DNA of 64,000 nucleotides from Mansonella perstans (lineage: Eukaryota; Nematoda; Chromadorea; Rhabditida; Onchocercidae), in assembly GCA_037074765.1 (NCBI GenBank), contig JBAMDO010000040.1, positions 434,001 to 498,000 on the forward strand. Direction: 5' to 3'. The notes under the pieces were generated by a model. It saw nothing but the letters and a program-made list of their open reading frames with translations. It did not search any database and was not told the DNA's origin. The position numbers and the translations under genes are program-made. This document shows, piece after piece, positions 39,501 to 52,377 of this stretch; position 1 is the first letter of the stretch; the number at the start of each line of letters is the position of its first letter.

Positions 39501-42500
39501 TTTTGCTGTAATTATTCAGTTTCTCACTTCGTAAATAGCCACTCTTCTCAAGTATATTTTTTTTCTGTTGCTTATCTATGCGAAGCACTGCCGAACTGAT
39601 ACCAATGATTGATACTGGCTATGCTAATTACACATGTAACATAGTCTTTAATATATACTAGTTTTGATTATTTTTCAGAAAAGCAACCAAGCCCTCATGC
39701 GAAGATGATCAAACAAATAGTTGTGAGTTTGGTTTCATGCAATAATCGATTTCCTTCAGAAATTAATAGGTTGGCATTCTTGATTGTTGAGGGATATGTT
39801 CGCTTTTTTTATATCGATAAAAGTGTTTAACGTTAACGATGGTATTTTTCTTTCTTCCTCAGCCTTTTAAGTCTTATTTAAAATGAAGTGTTGAAACATC
39901 GTATGCATATTAAACTTGCAGTGAAGAAATTGTAGTCTTATCGCAGTGTGTAAGAGGATCTTTTTCCTCACGGTCTCAAAATGCAGAATACGTGATTCGT
40001 ATGTTGGTGACACCAATTGCCGGCACAGACATGGCTTCACTTTTGGATTTTAGAAATCGCAGTTCTTTGAAGGTCTGTTATACTTCTCTACAATGAGTTG
40101 TTTCTTTGCTTTATATGACTTAGTCCAGATTGCGGCCTCATAATTCTTATAGAGCGTGACATTTTCAAAGTTACTAGGTGAAACTTGTATTGTTAAAACT
40201 GTCCAACCACCAAGTAAACTTGTTTTTTGATAATGGCATAATTGCATGCCGAACTCTGCATATGTATTAATCTCCCGATGAAATGATTATGACGGGTAAA
40301 TTTTGAATTAATTGTCAGTGATACTGTTGGTAATTCATACTTAGCACTCGTAACTAGTGAAAGTGACCGGATTTCCTTTAATTTATTTTGGCTTATTGAT
40401 ATGCTTTAGCCGTTTTTCCCTTGTTGAGATGAAGTATCCTAGTTGGTGGCGATGTAATGAACTGATCAAGAGATGCGGTCCAGTTATAATGCCGCTGTGA
40501 ATTTGAGTGAGCACAATCAGGATAATGAAGAAGAATTGCTTAATATCTTCGGTTTGTCCGGTATATAAAGAGTGATTCCTGTTATTGATCATAATATAAA
40601 ATCTCGAAACATTTTTTTCCATATTAAGGAGACAGCAATGTTTATGTTGGCTTACGCTATTTTCGTTGATGAAAGTAGACTGCAACAACGTATTCCGCTT
40701 GATCTCTTCGATATTGTATTGGAGCTTGGAGTACACTTAACATGTAGGTTACTATTTGTTGTGTGTTTTATTCTCTGTCCACCGTTTTTTCGTTTTAAAT
40801 TCACAGTTTTAGAACTTTTTAGAACAATTAATTCGGAAGATTTCAAGTTTTCTTACTCAAAAGTTTTTCATTTTACAGCGGAAAATGCGCTTACCCGATA
40901 TTGTGCTGCTCAGTGTTTGAGTAATATTGCTCGTATAGACGGATTTCTCCGGTCAGTGTTGGAGACCGCAATAGCACCACTGCAGAGAAAATTACGCACT
41001 GGGGAAACACGGACGCACGCTCGATGTGGGCTTGTCGAACTGCTTTTTATTCTTAGTGGCTTCCATGTGGAAGTAAGACTGTTGTGTCATCGATTATGAG
41101 TGAAGTTTGTTTTACTCTACCATTTTGATTACATTTATAATCAAGCAGTGCTTTTCATTTAGATGTTGGGAGGTCTTCGTTTGTTGGCTCCATTGTCTCT
41201 CCGTCTTATGGCGGATAGCTGTCATATAGTGCGTGAAGCAGCAGCAATATCTTTCCGTAATTTTGTACCACTGATGACGTTAAAAGCAGTTAGTTTTTTG
41301 CACTTCAGAATTTTGAAAATTTGTGGTGTTGTTTGCTGTTATTACCACTTTTTTTTTTTTTTTTTTTCGTGTTTACTTTTAGAATCGAAGAGTCGAAGGG
41401 CAGTCACTTCTGGAAAATGATGTTGCAGATGAAATATTTGGTGATAATTCCATTGATCTGTTATTGGGTGATCCTAGTCGGTTACCAGAATTACGGTTAA
41501 CTGATATTAAAGGGCTGAATGCTTCGACTTGTTTGCGACAGTATCAGCAAGTTTGTATCAGTGTTTATATTTATTCACACTTGAAAAGTACTTTTATCAG
41601 AAGTGACGCAGAATAGTTATCTTTATTACCATTCCATAAATACAAGTTCTTTTCAACTTGCAGGAAGGTATTCGATGGATGTCATTTTTGGAAGAGTATG
41701 GATTAAGTGGCATACTTGCTGATGATATGGGACTTGGTAAAACCCTTCAGACACTCTGTTTATTGGCAATGAAAATCTATCATAAACCTCAAGCAAAGGT
41801 TTGTATATACTGATAACTTGTATTGATCTAGTTAAGTTTGCTATTATTGAGGTAACTATTTATTGTTTAATAACCTCAGTATGTTTGTCAATATAAAAAG
41901 TCGAAAAAGCGGGAAGGCAGTGAGAAATAATGTTATGAATTGAAGAAGTAAGTAATCGTTTAAAGCACTGTCCAAGATCAGGAAAAGCCTGGTACAAAAA
42001 AATTTCTGAATCAGTAGAATTTACATTGTTAAAGGTTCTAATTGTGTGTCCGCCAACTCTGGTTAATCACTGGTGTGCGGAATGGTCGAAATTTTTCCCA
42101 ACCTTATCACCATTTCATAAAATCGAGGAAGGCTGCAAAGAAAAGAAATTATCAATGAATGAATCGCAAAATGTCGCAGTTATATCGTATAACACCGTGC
42201 GATTTTGCACGCATATTCAGTAAGTTTGGAGCTCATGTATGAAAAAATATGATAGGTTTCAGCAGTGATTATCATCTTTACAACAGTCTGCTTTCAGAGA
42301 TACAGAATGGTACTATATGATCTTAGATGAAGGCCATATGATAAGAAATCCAACTACGCAGTTGTTCAAAGTTTTAACTAGCATTAAAGCACAAAATCGT
42401 CTCATACTTTCTGGAACTCCTGTTCAGAATTCTCCAGCAGATCTTTGGGCTCTTTTTCAGGTTCGCTTTCTTTAACTTTTTAATATTTAGTATGTTCCTT

Positions 42501-45500
42501 CTTTAAAGATCATTTACTCCTACTTTCAAACATGCTGAAAGCACTTATGTTTCGTTTTACATCTAAATGAAGATGAATTGCTAAGGTTTTAGTCAGTGAT
42601 TTTCTTTTGTTCTTTTGAATCTTCCAAAAATCTTTTGGAATAATGTCAGCACAGTATACCTAATTCATATCTTTTCAGTTCCTGATGCCTGGTTATTTGG
42701 GAACCATGAGACAGTTTAAATTGACTTTTTTAAATGCAATAAATGGGTCACGGAATGTTAATGCTTCCGCTCAGGAAATAAAGGTACAGTTAATATTCTT
42801 AATAGTATGTTTGATATAAATTGTTCACCAGAATTTATATATAATAAATTCAGACTTCTTTATTGCAATGACTTACCATTTTTGATTTTGCTTTTTTGCA
42901 CATTGCATACTCTTTTACTATTTTTGAAAATGAAGTTGAAATTTTGTCGTTTGCGTAAAATAGTCCCTTCAAGGAAGGCCAGGATGCGTTGGAACGGTTG
43001 CACAAATCAATTTTACCATTCGTTATGAGGCGCCTGAAAACAGACGTGCTTGAAGATCTGCCCGAAAAGATTGTGCAAGATTACATGTGCAGTATGACAA
43101 CTGTGCAGCGTTTTGTATATAACCATATTGTTGACATGTACCAGTCTACTCGTCGAACTTCTGCTAGCCGTCCAAGTTTCTGTGCTTTAGAGACCATTGC
43201 TGAACTTCGGAAATGTACTGTCCATCCTTCTCTTGTGAGTCAAAAATCTCTGGAAGAGTAAGTGTTTTTTTTCGATCAAACTAGATGGAATTTAACGAAC
43301 TCTTTTAAGATTGCATTTTAATTACTTTTGCACCTGATTTCAGTTTAAACATAGACAAGCTGGAGGGTTGTGTTGAGGAATCTGGTAAAATAATCGCTTT
43401 ACGAGAACTTCTTAAGGAATGCGGTATTGGTTCAAGAGAACATTATGCGCTCTCCGAGGAATCCACAGAACAAGGTAAATTTAAATTCAATCATTAAGAG
43501 AATCCAGATTCCTCAACGAATATGACTTATTCAGTTTAAGCGAACTTAATGTGATTTAATACCGACTTTGTGTCTTCTTTTTCCAATCTTAATTTCCACT
43601 AAAAGTGATACTAGATTTTTTGTTTACAGCCTGATGAGTTTAGAGAGAAAATAACCACAGAAGGGTGTACTTAACCAAATCTGTTGTTTCCCGACTGATG
43701 AGTTTTTTTAATGTTGTGGTGATTTTAGAGAAAACTAGGTTTGTTCATACATTATAGATAGCGAAATATCTGAAACTTGTAACGGTCATCGCGCACTTAT
43801 ATTTTGTCAGCGATTGTCTGCAGTTCAGCTGCTTGTGAACCTGTTCAGTTCAGGAAAATTGGGATCTGATATAAGGTTGTTTGTTGCATCATTTATAGTT
43901 TAACAACTTACAGCAAGCATTGCAGTAATTGAAAGTAAAGTAGAGTTGGGCCTTTGATTTGTGGATAAGTTATTTGACAAGTTAGAGAGTAAATGATCAT
44001 AGGGATGATAATGAAAAAACTGTTTAGGGTACTACCTCACATAATTTACTTTTGAAATATTATTTTTCATAATTTTAGATATGCTGTGTTGGATGGTACG
44101 GTACCTGTGAATGAGAGATATGCCATTGCTGAAAAATTTAATGTTGATCCTAGTATACATGTAATGATACTTACGACAAATGTAAGCTTTTGTTTGGAAT
44201 TGAACAGATCAGTGATATGCCATGAATGTTTAGGAAAATTGAAGAAGTGATTGCATTTTTTTGGATTGCAGAGTAGCAAACTGCATCCTTTGCAATGTTT
44301 ATTTTGTTGATGCTATAGCTGAGCATAATTCATTGGAAAAAGGCTTCAGTTGTCAACTCTATATTTGATATTTGATAAATCTAACCAGTTCATTTAAAAT
44401 GAATATATTTGATATTTGATAAATCTAACCATCGTTTTAGCTGAATTTGTGTTTGTTGTTGCTTCAATTTCGTCATCTCACATAAATTTTTCTAATTTTT
44501 TAGATAGGTGGTGAGGGACTTAATTTAATTGGAGCCGATATAGTTATTTTTTTGGAACATGATTGGAATCCGGTGAAAGATTTGCAAGCTATGGATCGAG
44601 CTCATCGCATTGGGCAAAAATGCGTCGTGAATGTTTATCGGTTAATCACCGAAGGTTCTATCGAGCAGAAAATTATGCGGTTGCAGAAATTTAAGACAGA
44701 TACAGCTAACGTTGGTTTTGTACATTTTTCGTGCAGAAACGGAAGTAATAAATTTGGGGAAACATGTTCAGATACTACGATTTTAATAATCTAACATAAC
44801 CCCGAAGTGTTCGGCTCGAAACTATTTGATTTTCTAGGCGCTAGTTAGTGCAGATAACCGTTCTTTGCAAACGATGGCTACGGAACAGCTTATGGAACTT
44901 TTTATGTCAGAAGATGAGACTGGAACTAATCTTGATGCGTGTTCTTCAAAGAAATCACGGGAAAATGACATGTTCTTAACTTCTGATAAGCAGTCTCTAA
45001 GTTCAGATATCGGAGAAAAATTGAACATTGAAGAATTGTGGGAATTGTCACAGGTATTTATTTCAGTAAAAGAATAGGACCTTAGCTTCATTTTCATTTC
45101 AGGTTCACTAGGCTTTAGATAAGAGTCCCAGTGCTCTCGCTGCCATGAAAGATAACTTTTTCATGTAATGGTTTGCTGATGAATAAGTGTAAATCAAACT
45201 CTAGATAAATATTTAAGCTCTAGACTGCGTGTTTCAATGAATGCTGTGCATTTGTTGATTCCCCACTTTCATGAAATTAGTGAAAGGATATCAGTATCTT
45301 TGTTCTCTTATTTTGTTTCTTGCTTCTTTTTTTAAACAGATTGTATTTAATTTTAGTATTTGTAAATATTGCATTTTTATCAGCAGTAACTCTCTCTGTT
45401 TCAGTATGATCGTTATAATGCTTTTTCAATAGCGCACTCTTTCGAAGTACCTGGATGGAAAGATAATTCTCCGATATCAGTTTCGAATACCTCTAGCAAC

Positions 45501-45554
45501 AGTGATATTTTTAGTGATAATAGTGAGTGTAAAAGACCTAGACTTGATAATTAA
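33551..45554 (+). CDS. btf-1: BTAF1/Mot1, SNF2 ATPase that displaces TBP
   Basis: B-TFIID ATPase (TAF172) that uses ATP to strip TATA-binding protein from DNA. The N-terminal half is HEAT-repeat helices over many exons: 33551-33708 ([17 protein letters not shown]), to 34124 ([17 protein letters not shown]), then [35 protein letters not shown] near 34970, [15 protein letters not shown] near 35397, and [20 protein letters not shown] near 39375, the last matching the BTAF1 pattern closely. The ATPase is clear: motif I DDMGLGKT at 41721-41744, CPPTLVNHW, motif II DEGH at 42326-42337 (BTAF1-type, not DEAH), [60 protein letters not shown] (motif VI, 44585-44617). The C-terminal tail [13 protein letters not shown] and a YDRYNAFS block match family ends. 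Stop at 45552-45554. Several middle exon joins were not resolved, so total length is not stated. Reads clearly as one gene. Confidence 0.93.
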
Positions 45555-46035
45555 AAACTCGAAATTGCTTTTTTAATGTAATTACTTAATTTCAGTCATC
45601 ATTTCTGAAATTCATTCCCTTTAGCTTCTACTTTTGGCCTTGTATTGGTTCTTCGTGTATTGCTTTTTTCTCAGTTTATCGCTAATTGTTACTAATTTTT
45701 GTACATATTTGGTATTCTCCGTGACTATATGAAAATTGCCCAGCAAGTGGTATTGTCGATTGAAATTTTGGTGTAATACCTTGCTCAACTGAAAAATATA
45801 CCCGGGTATGTAATTTTTGTCTATTTTATCTCATTTAAAATTGTAAATAGTGTTGTTTCATAGATATTTGTATTAGTGATGATTTGCAAAAAAAAAAAAA
45901 AAAAATATGCTTTGCTGGATGAACGCAACATACTCCTTATTTATTACACTCCTTTTCTAAGGAACAACTTAAAATTTTTCTCTTTTAGAGCCTTTTAGAA
46001 CTTTTAGAAGCGTTATTACAAAAATTTATGAATGA

Positions 46036-46173
46036 GGAAGAAACACACATTTGTTCTGGGAATGTCCAATCACTAAAATTTGGAGATTTTTGAGTTTTGA
46101 TGCGAATAAGGAATGTGTTTTTTCTTCGGATAAGGTAGTGCGTATATGTGGAGTGGCGGGGATGTTCAAATGA
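46036..46173 (+). mobile_element. decayed non-LTR retrotransposon fragment (RT zinc-binding region)
   Basis: One frame reads THLFWECPITKIWRFLSF and stops at 46171. The spacing HLFxxCPxxxxxW is the hallmark of the zinc-binding domain found after reverse transcriptase in many LINEs. Just upstream, in another frame, NEEETH supplies the expected acidic-Thr-His lead-in, so one frameshift separates the halves. No intact reverse transcriptase or endonuclease is found nearby. Short, so other explanations remain possible. Confidence 0.4.
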
Positions 46174-46662
46174 TTTTTTGTGATTGCAATGATTGATTTG
46201 CCGGAGGAATCAAGAAGGTATAGTGGTCTTTCATTCGATTATAATTACTCTATGTCTTTCCTTATTGGTGCAATTATCGCTTTAACCTGATTTTAAGTGA
46301 TTTAACTGAGATGAGCAGTTTAAAAAAAATATTGTGAATAGTGCACAGGTGTATGAACAAACTTACTCAAGCTAGGTTTGAAACATACGTTACTATATTG
46401 ATACGCCTACCTTCCAGTACTCGTGATGCCATCAAATAACAATTCATCGCTTATTCATGCTCTAACTTGGCAATAATAATACACCTATCCAGGAACACTT
46501 CTTGATTTCCGAAATTGTTATGGTTTGCTTTATCTGTAACATTTCTTTTTTTGCAGAAAAACATTTCTTTGGTATTTGACCTAAAATCACAAACATAATC
46601 TTTCAGAATTTTCACTGAATTTTCAAAAATTTTCAACTTTCCAGACTTTGCAATATACAACA

Positions 46663-46990
46663 AGTTTGTTTATGAAAAAGTCAATTTTGTTAGAATTTAA
46701 CTTAAAAAACGGTGGCCTATTTATAGTCAGTAATCTATTCATTGTTGCGAGTATTTGATGATCATGGATTACTTCCAAAAAGACGCTATTTATTTCTTGG
46801 TTAGTAATAAATTTCAATTTGAAAAAAGTTTGTTTATGAAAAAGTCAATTTTGTTAGAATTTAACTTAAAAAACGGTGGCCTATTTATAGTCAGTAATCT
46901 ATTCATTGTTGCGAGTATTTGATGATCATGGATTACTTCCAAAAAGACGTTATTTATTTCTTGGTTAGTAATAAATTTCAATTTGAAAAA
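46663..46990. repeat. 164-bp tandem duplication, two copies
   Basis: 46663-46826 and 46827-46990 are head-to-tail copies differing at about one position (GACGCTATT versus GACGTTATT). Such identity in fast-changing intergenic DNA suggests a recent duplication, or assembly of a collapsed or expanded tandem. Confidence 0.93.
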
Positions 46991-48922
46991 ACATCTAATA
47001 ATTATCGAGTATATAATTGCAGCAACTATCTATCATCTTTTTAATTCCCTTTACGTATATGTTAATTATCGAGACTGATAGCATCTTACTCACTCGTCGA
47101 AAACATCTAAATCTCTTGAACCTTCTTTCAATTATATTTCATCACCTATTAGGTCTGCTAATATCGTATTTAAAATTGCTGCTGTTTGGTAGTGTAATAC
47201 ATCGAAACTTCATCAAGTAGCTTGGTAACAGACTCGGTATTGGTCGTTTAAGAATGATGGAAGAAAACAAAAATTCCATTAAAACTGGAAAAAAAAAAAG
47301 TGACCATTAAATAGGTGGCTATGCTGGTCATGGAAGAAAACAACTTGAAATAATGAAGTTTCCAGGTAGGCAACATATAATTCTTTTGCGTAGTAATCAT
47401 GTAACGATAGAACTTTGAGAATGTATGAGCAATAAGCCGTCAAAAAGTCAGCCCTGCACTCTAAATATTAAAAGAATCCATTCAACAGTTTGAATCGAAT
47501 TGCTTCCGAAAAATATTGTCTTAACTTTTCATTTTTCTTTTTCCTTTTTTCATTTCATCACAATCTCTCTGTATTTTCATTCCTTCACTTCGTTAAAATG
47601 TTTTTTAATCCATTTACTGTATTTCTGTATTTCTATTTTTAGTTGTTATCCTTAAACAGTTCATGCTTTCGTGAAATTTCAGAATTCCTGAGTGTGAATA
47701 AGCAGCAATTGCGTATCAAATTCTGATATCTTTATTGCAACAGATCCATCCAAATTTGTAGTATCTGTATTGACCGTGAATCATTTTCAACTATAATTCA
47801 AGTACTGCTGGATATCGATATAACAGGAAGTGATTAGTTGGAGCAAGAAAAAGAGAGAATAGAAATGTACACAACAGACTCTGGGACATTTTGATATTGT
47901 TTATTTTGTTGCTTTAGAATTTCTCACATAGCTTTCCACTATTATAATTCATTTCGTATTTTGTTCATATTACAGTTTGTCCGAAAAATATGCAACAAAA
48001 TTAAGTATTATTTTAGTTTAGACTGGCGAAATAGAAGATAAAAAGATGAAGATATCGAATCCTAAAGAATATCACACTCTTCCAGCACTCATTTTGTCAC
48101 ATTACTGCATGGAAATCAAATATTAATCAATATAGCATAGAAACTTTCAATTATTCAAAAATTTTATATTTCCATCGATGGTAGAGTTAAATAATACAGT
48201 TATATTTGGGATAATATTTCAATGTATTTCTATTTAATCAATTCAAATCATTTCACCTTCTGTAAGTGGTTGCCCTTGATTTTCCTTGGTATTGAATGAA
48301 TAGTTGCTTTAAGAGAGAGCAAAGTGTTGCAAAAATTTACTGCAATTCATCAAAGTGACGAAAAATAGTTTGTTTACTTTACCTTTCTAAGTCTTTTAAG
48401 GCAATTTGAAAAATTAAAATCGTTGCTGTCAACACTTCGGAAATTAAAAACTATAAATTCAGCAGAAATATGATTAAATTACGGATTCGTGCTTTTTTAA
48501 GGCTTCTGTTAGAGACGCAGATAATACGAATCGCTGTTGGTTGGGAGACAGGAAAGTGTGACAAATCTATTAGGAAAAATTAAATTAGGAAAGACAAGTG
48601 GTCAAATCATCATGCATCTGAAGTTCTTCCTAAAGTCATACTAGCTAAGGAGATATATAATCTTAAATTATCAAGGCAAGGTAATGCAAATGAGATCGGA
48701 TAGTCCTCAATATGAGGTAAATATCATGTTATCAAACATTACTTACCTAATACTTCTGTGTTAGTGAGTCAGCAATAGATGATCAAAAGGAACTTTATAA
48801 CTGATGTTTTCAGCTAATTTAAATCCTAGCTACTTCAATCCTCTAAGTATAGACGTATCCAACCACTTATGCCTAATTCTATCATTCACTTAAAGCTGTA
48901 AACAAGCAAATAATTTGTAAAG

Positions 48923-48963
48923 CCGTTGTGTTGCATGTTGCAACTCAACATGCAACACAACGG
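48923..48963. repeat. perfect 18-bp inverted repeat, 5-bp loop
   Basis: CCGTTGTGTTGCATGTTG at 48923-48940, loop CAACT, and the exact reverse complement at 48946-48963. Lies about 170 bp upstream of the TDP1 start. Confidence 0.95.
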
Positions 48964-49133
48964 TTGCAACGCTTGTAACGTGTAATTTTTTTTCATGTAA
49001 AATGTTGTTTTTCTTCTTAAATGTTTTGTTGCAACACTTTTAACGTGTAATTGCGTATGATTGTTGTGTGATTTACGATGTTAAAGCGAGTATTACTGAA
49101 TGAATTGATTTTGTTTGTTTCTTTGTTTTAGAA

Positions 49134-52100
49134 ATGAAACGTGGAATGATTGATACTTCTGTATGTACGAGTGAAGAATGTGGTGATTTTTTGATTCAGA
49201 AAGATCGGATGGAAAATGAATCAGAAAGATTGGATGGGAAACGTGTAAAACAAAATTATTTAGCGGATAGATTGTACTTCAACAAGGTTTGTTTCATACA
49301 TAGATCATATCAGTATTGCTTAGTATCGAATTTTCTATCTCTGGTTCTCAACTTTTCAGCAATTCTTTAAAATCATCAGGAAGGATTTTACGAGAAAATA
49401 TATTACTCGCAGTTAGAGATTGGAGCAAGAAACAGAAGGAGAGTGAAAAAATCGAAAGGGAAGAAGCAAAAAACGAGAGCGAATCAAAACAATTCCTTTA
49501 CTTTGACCATATTAAGGCGTTATACTTATCATTCGTTTTAGGTTGTAGGTATAGCGGAACAATATAATGTAAATGCTTTTTCACTCGCGGAATTGCTGGA
49601 ACTTATCTCACCCGTAGCATCAATTCATTTCAATTTCATGATCGATCTTCGTTGGCTACTTATGTAAGTACTTCGATATTAATAATATTTAAGACATATA
49701 TCATCTTCAATTTTGTACAGTGTCCCAAGTAGATGTTTGGTAAGTAAATTACGTTTATCTTTTTGTTTCTATACAACAAACCTTTGAACATGAAACATAA
49801 ATTACAAAGTATTGTGAATTGTGGTGATTATTATTGCTGTCATATTAATTAGTGTAAATTAAATTAAATTAACATAAATCAAACTGGTTTTGTTAGCCAT
49901 ATTTATATTAATTGTCGAATAGCCTCTAATTTGCCAGGTATTGCGCACAAAACAAGCCCGTTTGTTATCATATATCGTTTTACATAATTTATTTGATCTT
50001 TTATATTTCTCAAGTAAGTTAATAAAGTCCGGAATTAGGGAGAAAATTTTAAATTTTAAGTTTGTTATTTATTACTTTTTAATGCCTTTTCATGATGTCG
50101 AAAACCAGTAAAGACATATACGCTGTTATCAATGTCGACTGTACCGATTGTGAAGCGTTATGAAGAAGTGTGAAATAAGCATTAAATATTTTATGCCTAA
50201 TGCCGATTTTATGGTTTGCATTAAATTTTAAAATTTGACCTATATTTGGTTTTTACAAATTACATTTATAGGCAGTATCCAGGCCATTTACGACAAGGAC
50301 CAATCACATTAATTGTAGGCGAAAGAATGGGAACTGACTTCACATTAACTAAAACTGCAGTAAAGCAGTGTGGAGTAAATAACGTTAGTGTTGGACGGGC
50401 GCGCTTATTGATACCATTCGGGACGCATCATTCCAAAATTTCCATTTTTGAAAGCAGTTCTGGGAGAGTACATGTCGTTGTTTCAACTGCCAATTTGTTG
50501 GAAAACGACTGGGACTTCAAAACACAAGCATTCTACCATTGTAGTGGAAGTGAAGTTAGTGCAATGCATGTTTAGTATTATGTGATTCTACGCAGTGGTG
50601 ATCATGTCTTATCTTCCTGCTAGAGAATAAGTAGATAGAAATTGTTTAATAGTCTGCACTGTAACTTATAAAAGCGTACTTTTTATCATGTCTTGTGTAG
50701 AACTTTGCTACTATCTAGAAATGTAATGTTATGAATTAGAGTTTTGCAGTTGGAATTATTGAAAAATAGTTTTATGTTGTGAATATTTTCAGCCGGCTGC
50801 TGGTGACAGTTCCAAGCGAAATGGATCAGATTTTCAGGCTGATTTAGTAAAATACTTGGACGAATATAAAACAAGTCAAGATTGGAGTCTTATCGAACAC
50901 TGGCGAGATCGTATTGCTAACACTGATTTGTCCCATGTCAGGGCAAGAATTATTTACTCTGTGCCAGGAGCTTATAAAGGTCATCTTGTTCATTTTATTT
51001 TATTTCTTGCATTTTTTTTCCTTTTTTTTTTATATATATAGCCTTAAAATGACTTGAAAAGGTAATTTCGATAGTTTGTAGGGGGTTCAAACAACTTAAA
51101 GAAGGCATTATTGTTATTTGTAACTCAAAATACACAATAACAGGTAATATCCTCGAAATGCTGCTACATTAGTCATTAGTCATCTAGTTCAGTCTATGTG
51201 TGATTTTTTTGTGTTGCTTCAGCTTGTAGCTCATGTTTATAAAGATTTAATTTCAGGTGTTCAGTTAACGAGATATGGTCACCCAAGATTGCGTGTGGTA
51301 TTGAAGGAACTGTTCGGGAGTGTAAAGATGGACGATTTCACTTATCATGCTCAGTTCAGCTCACTCGGTAGCCTTGGAGCAGCACCAGAGTATTGGCTTA
51401 CGGGACAGTTTTTAAATAGTCTTTCTGGTGGTGCAGAAACAGGTTTATTTAAAATTACTTGCGTTTGGATAGTAAGGAGTTTCTCTAATTTAAAAATGGT
51501 GGTCGTTTTTCCCATTAAGTGTGCTAATTTTGAAGATGGCAAACATTTGCGAATTATCTATCCTTGCGTGGAAGATGTCCGAAATTCTAACGAAGGATAC
51601 GTAGCAGGTGCATCGCTCCCTTACAGTAATAATGTGGCAACAAAGCAGCCATATTTGCTTAATTTCATGCACAAATGGCGTAGTGATCGTCTAGGGCGTT
51701 CTCATGCTATGCCACATATCAAGACATACGCAGCTTTTGCTAAGAACGCTCTAAAACCATCTTGGTTGCTTGTCACTAGTGCCAACCTGTCTAAGGTACG
51801 ATTCATTCACCTTCATTTATTTGCAGACTCGTCTCAAAAAACTTCAGTAACTGACATTAATATTTGACCAAAAATAGGCGTATGAAAGGTACAATAAAGG
51901 GGATATTTTTGCGGTTATCACTGTCTTTTGCGTCGGATTGTTGCGTAATTTATAATTTTTCCAGGCGGCTTGGGGTGATTACCATTCAAAAAAAGCACAG
52001 TTAACTATTCGGTCCTATGAATTTGGCTTGTTGTTCACTGATCCTGAGTCTTTGGATATGTTACCGTATGATTTGCCTTTGACAAAGTATGGTGACAACG

Positions 52101-52377
52101 ACCGTGTGTGGATAGTAGATAAGGCATACAGGAAGCCAGATATGTTCCGAAAAACCTGGCCGTAAGTTATTTCTGCCAATATTATTTCTTCACAGCGCTA
52201 CTGAATCGCCATAGTTCGTGTACAGGAGCATTATCAAAAAGTTTTAAATGTTCCTGATTGTGCTTTGTAATTCTTGCTTCTGTTTGCTATTGTAGACAGA
52301 AGTTCACATTTCTTAAAATGCGGGTAGAATTTAAGGACGGAAATAACGTACTGAATATTATATGTAACAACAATTAG
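49134..52377 (+). CDS. TDP1: tyrosyl-DNA phosphodiesterase 1 (520 aa model)
   Basis: Repair enzyme of the phospholipase D superfamily that hydrolyses 3'-phosphotyrosyl links left by stalled topoisomerase I. Exons 49134-49286, 49542-49663, 50272-50554, 50793-50979, 51257-51795, 51965-52161 and a likely last exon 52296-52377. Both HKN catalytic motifs are present: GTHHSKISIFE with STANLLENDW (first His, Lys, Asn) and MPHIKTY with VTSANLSKAAWG (second). Other family blocks: AQFSSLGSLG, EGYVAGASLPYS, IRSYEFGLLF. The ATG follows TTTGTTTTAG by two bases, a typical trans-splice position. The last exon was picked because its single leading base completes a Pro codon; the usual family ending is not obvious there. 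Exon 5 carries an unusual hydrophobic stretch (about 51437-51516). AATAAA at 52652-52657. Confidence 0.94.

Larger units (their letters stand above)
45555..49133. other. intergenic BTAF1-TDP1
   Basis: About 3.6 kb with BTAF1 3' UTR, a retrotransposon scrap, a 164-bp tandem duplication, a perfect palindrome and the TDP1 promoter. No functional gene is recognised. A 65-bp-spaced direct repeat (GTTGCAAC...AACGTGTAAT) occurs at 48963 and 49028. Confidence 0.55.

Noticed and set aside
44360..44432. Repeat of TTGATATTTGATAAATCTAA in a BTAF1 intron
   Set aside because: A short local duplication in AT-rich intron DNA with no sign of function.
49316..49567. Open frame with a charged KKQKESEKIEREEAKNESES stretch inside TDP1
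   Set aside because: Splicing 49286 to 49542 joins FNK to VVGIAEQYN directly, as the family alignment expects; using this segment would break the frame.
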